Below, piece after piece: positions 63,520-64,000 of a DNA stretch of 64,000 nt (position 1 is its first letter; each line of letters begins with the position of its first letter). The stretch is taken from the NCBI RefSeq assembly GCF_958405895.1, contig NZ_CATZAR010000003.1; one strand, given 5' to 3'. Below the pieces are notes generated by a model. That model was not told the origin of the DNA. It was given only the letters and a program-made list of their open reading frames with translations, and made no database searches. The DNA is from Ralstonia thomasii (GTDB taxonomy: Bacteria; Pseudomonadota; Gammaproteobacteria; Burkholderiales; Burkholderiaceae). The position numbers were made by a program, and so were the translations under genes.

Positions 63520-64000
63520 TTAAACCTCAAAGTGCCTTTGCGGGTCAAAGGTCTCGTCTGGCAAGCCCACCCCGAACACGCGCAGTCTTTCGGCAAATTT
63601 CGGATAGACACCTGTGGCGCGGAAGTGCCCCTTGACGGAGCCGTCTTGCGCGATGCCCGTGCGCTGGAAGGTGAAAATTTCCTGCATGTTGATGACATCG
63701 CCTTCCATGCCGGTGATCTCCTGGATGCTGATGACTTTGCGGCGCCCATCCGTCAAACGCGCCACTTGAATGATCACGGTGATGGCCGAGGCGATCTGCT
63801 GCCGGATCGTCTTGGGTGGCAGGTTCAGGCCTGCCATGTTCACCATGTTTTCCATGCGCGTCAGTGCATCGCGCGGGGTGTTGGCGTGCACGGTGGTGAG
63901 TGACCCTTCGTGACCGGTATTCATGGCGTTGAGCATGTCCAGGGCCTCGCCGCCGCGCACTTCGCCCAGGAGGATGCGGTCTGGCCGCATGCGCAGGGCG
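63520..64000 (-). CDS. tadA: TadA/CpaF-type pilus assembly ATPase (5' end outside the window)
   Basis: Only the C-terminal 160 residues are inside the window. They include the Walker B/Asp-box region MRPDRILLGEVRGGEALDML, the histidine-box segment NTGHEGSLTTVHANTPRDAL, and the C-terminal YPKFAERLRVFGV. This hexameric ATPase powers pilus extension. It is upstream of tadB and tadC in the same operon. The start codon and Walker A region are beyond position 64000. Confidence 0.93.
   Translation of the reverse strand, partial: ALRMRPDRILLGEVRGGEALDMLNAMNTGHEGSLTTVHANTPRDALTRMENMVNMAGLNLPPKTIRQQIASAITVIIQVARLTDGRRKVISIQEITGMEGDVINMQEIFTFQRTGIAQDGSVKGHFRATGVYPKFAERLRVFGVGLPDETFDPQRHFEV

Overview
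The window comes from a high-GC betaproteobacterial chromosome and fits best with the genus Ralstonia (R. pickettii / R. mannitolilytica-like). This rests on family resemblance of the proteins: GroEL ending in GGM repeats, the 528-residue isocitrate lyase, two-part PqiA, a DUF898-M48 pair and TadE/TadG pilus genes. There is no rRNA gene in view, and I recognised no tRNA gene.

Layout. 1-4.8 kb holds a TonB-dependent receptor, a secreted DUF5666-like protein, three small low-complexity hydrophilic proteins and a small protein divergent from a MocR regulator. 4.9-15 kb holds the MocR regulator, a paraquat-inducible pqiA-pqiA-pqiB-pqiC operon joined by 4-nt overlaps, a glycine-rich secreted protein, the glutathione-dependent formaldehyde pair fghA/adhC, and a chemoreceptor. 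15-29 kb is housekeeping and metabolic: GST, two diguanylate cyclases, an ABM monooxygenase, an AI-2E-type exporter, a saccharopine-dehydrogenase-like enoyl reductase, isocitrate lyase, a citrate-type MFS transporter, an orphan ModA-like binding protein, an NmrA-type reductase, and three LysR regulators counting one just past 29 kb.

30-34.9 kb is a scrap zone. It holds an OmpW C-terminal remnant, a run of orphan small proteins (two are paralogues of each other, about 46% identical by eye), and a broken LysR gene. 34.9-43.8 kb is a tidy seven-gene catabolic operon on the minus strand: DHDPS/NAL-type aldolase, Fe-alcohol dehydrogenase, a fused acid-sugar kinase-PdxA2, an SSS symporter, a cytoplasmic Asp-box (sialidase-fold) protein, a DeoR repressor and an SDR. 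It probably feeds a four-carbon or related acid sugar into DHAP.

44.3-52.5 kb looks like an acquired metal/redox module. It begins next to a broken tyrosine recombinase and a near-perfect DmeR operator. Then come dmeR-dmeF (Co/Ni sensor and exporter), an outer-membrane protein, a c-type cytochrome trio (DUF1924 cytochrome, diheme cytochrome, cytochrome b), a QseBC/PmrAB-like two-component system and a second CDF exporter. A PmrA-type direct repeat precedes the cytochromes, so the module may be self-regulated.

53-58 kb is groES-groEL with a perfect CIRCE operator, followed by DUF898, M48 peptidase and GtrA genes. 58.4-64 kb carries two convergent Tad pilus gene sets (TadG-TadE-TadE forward; TadA-TadB-TadC reverse). 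They are separated by an 0.8-kb intergenic region with a 58-bp perfect inverted repeat and terminators for both sides.
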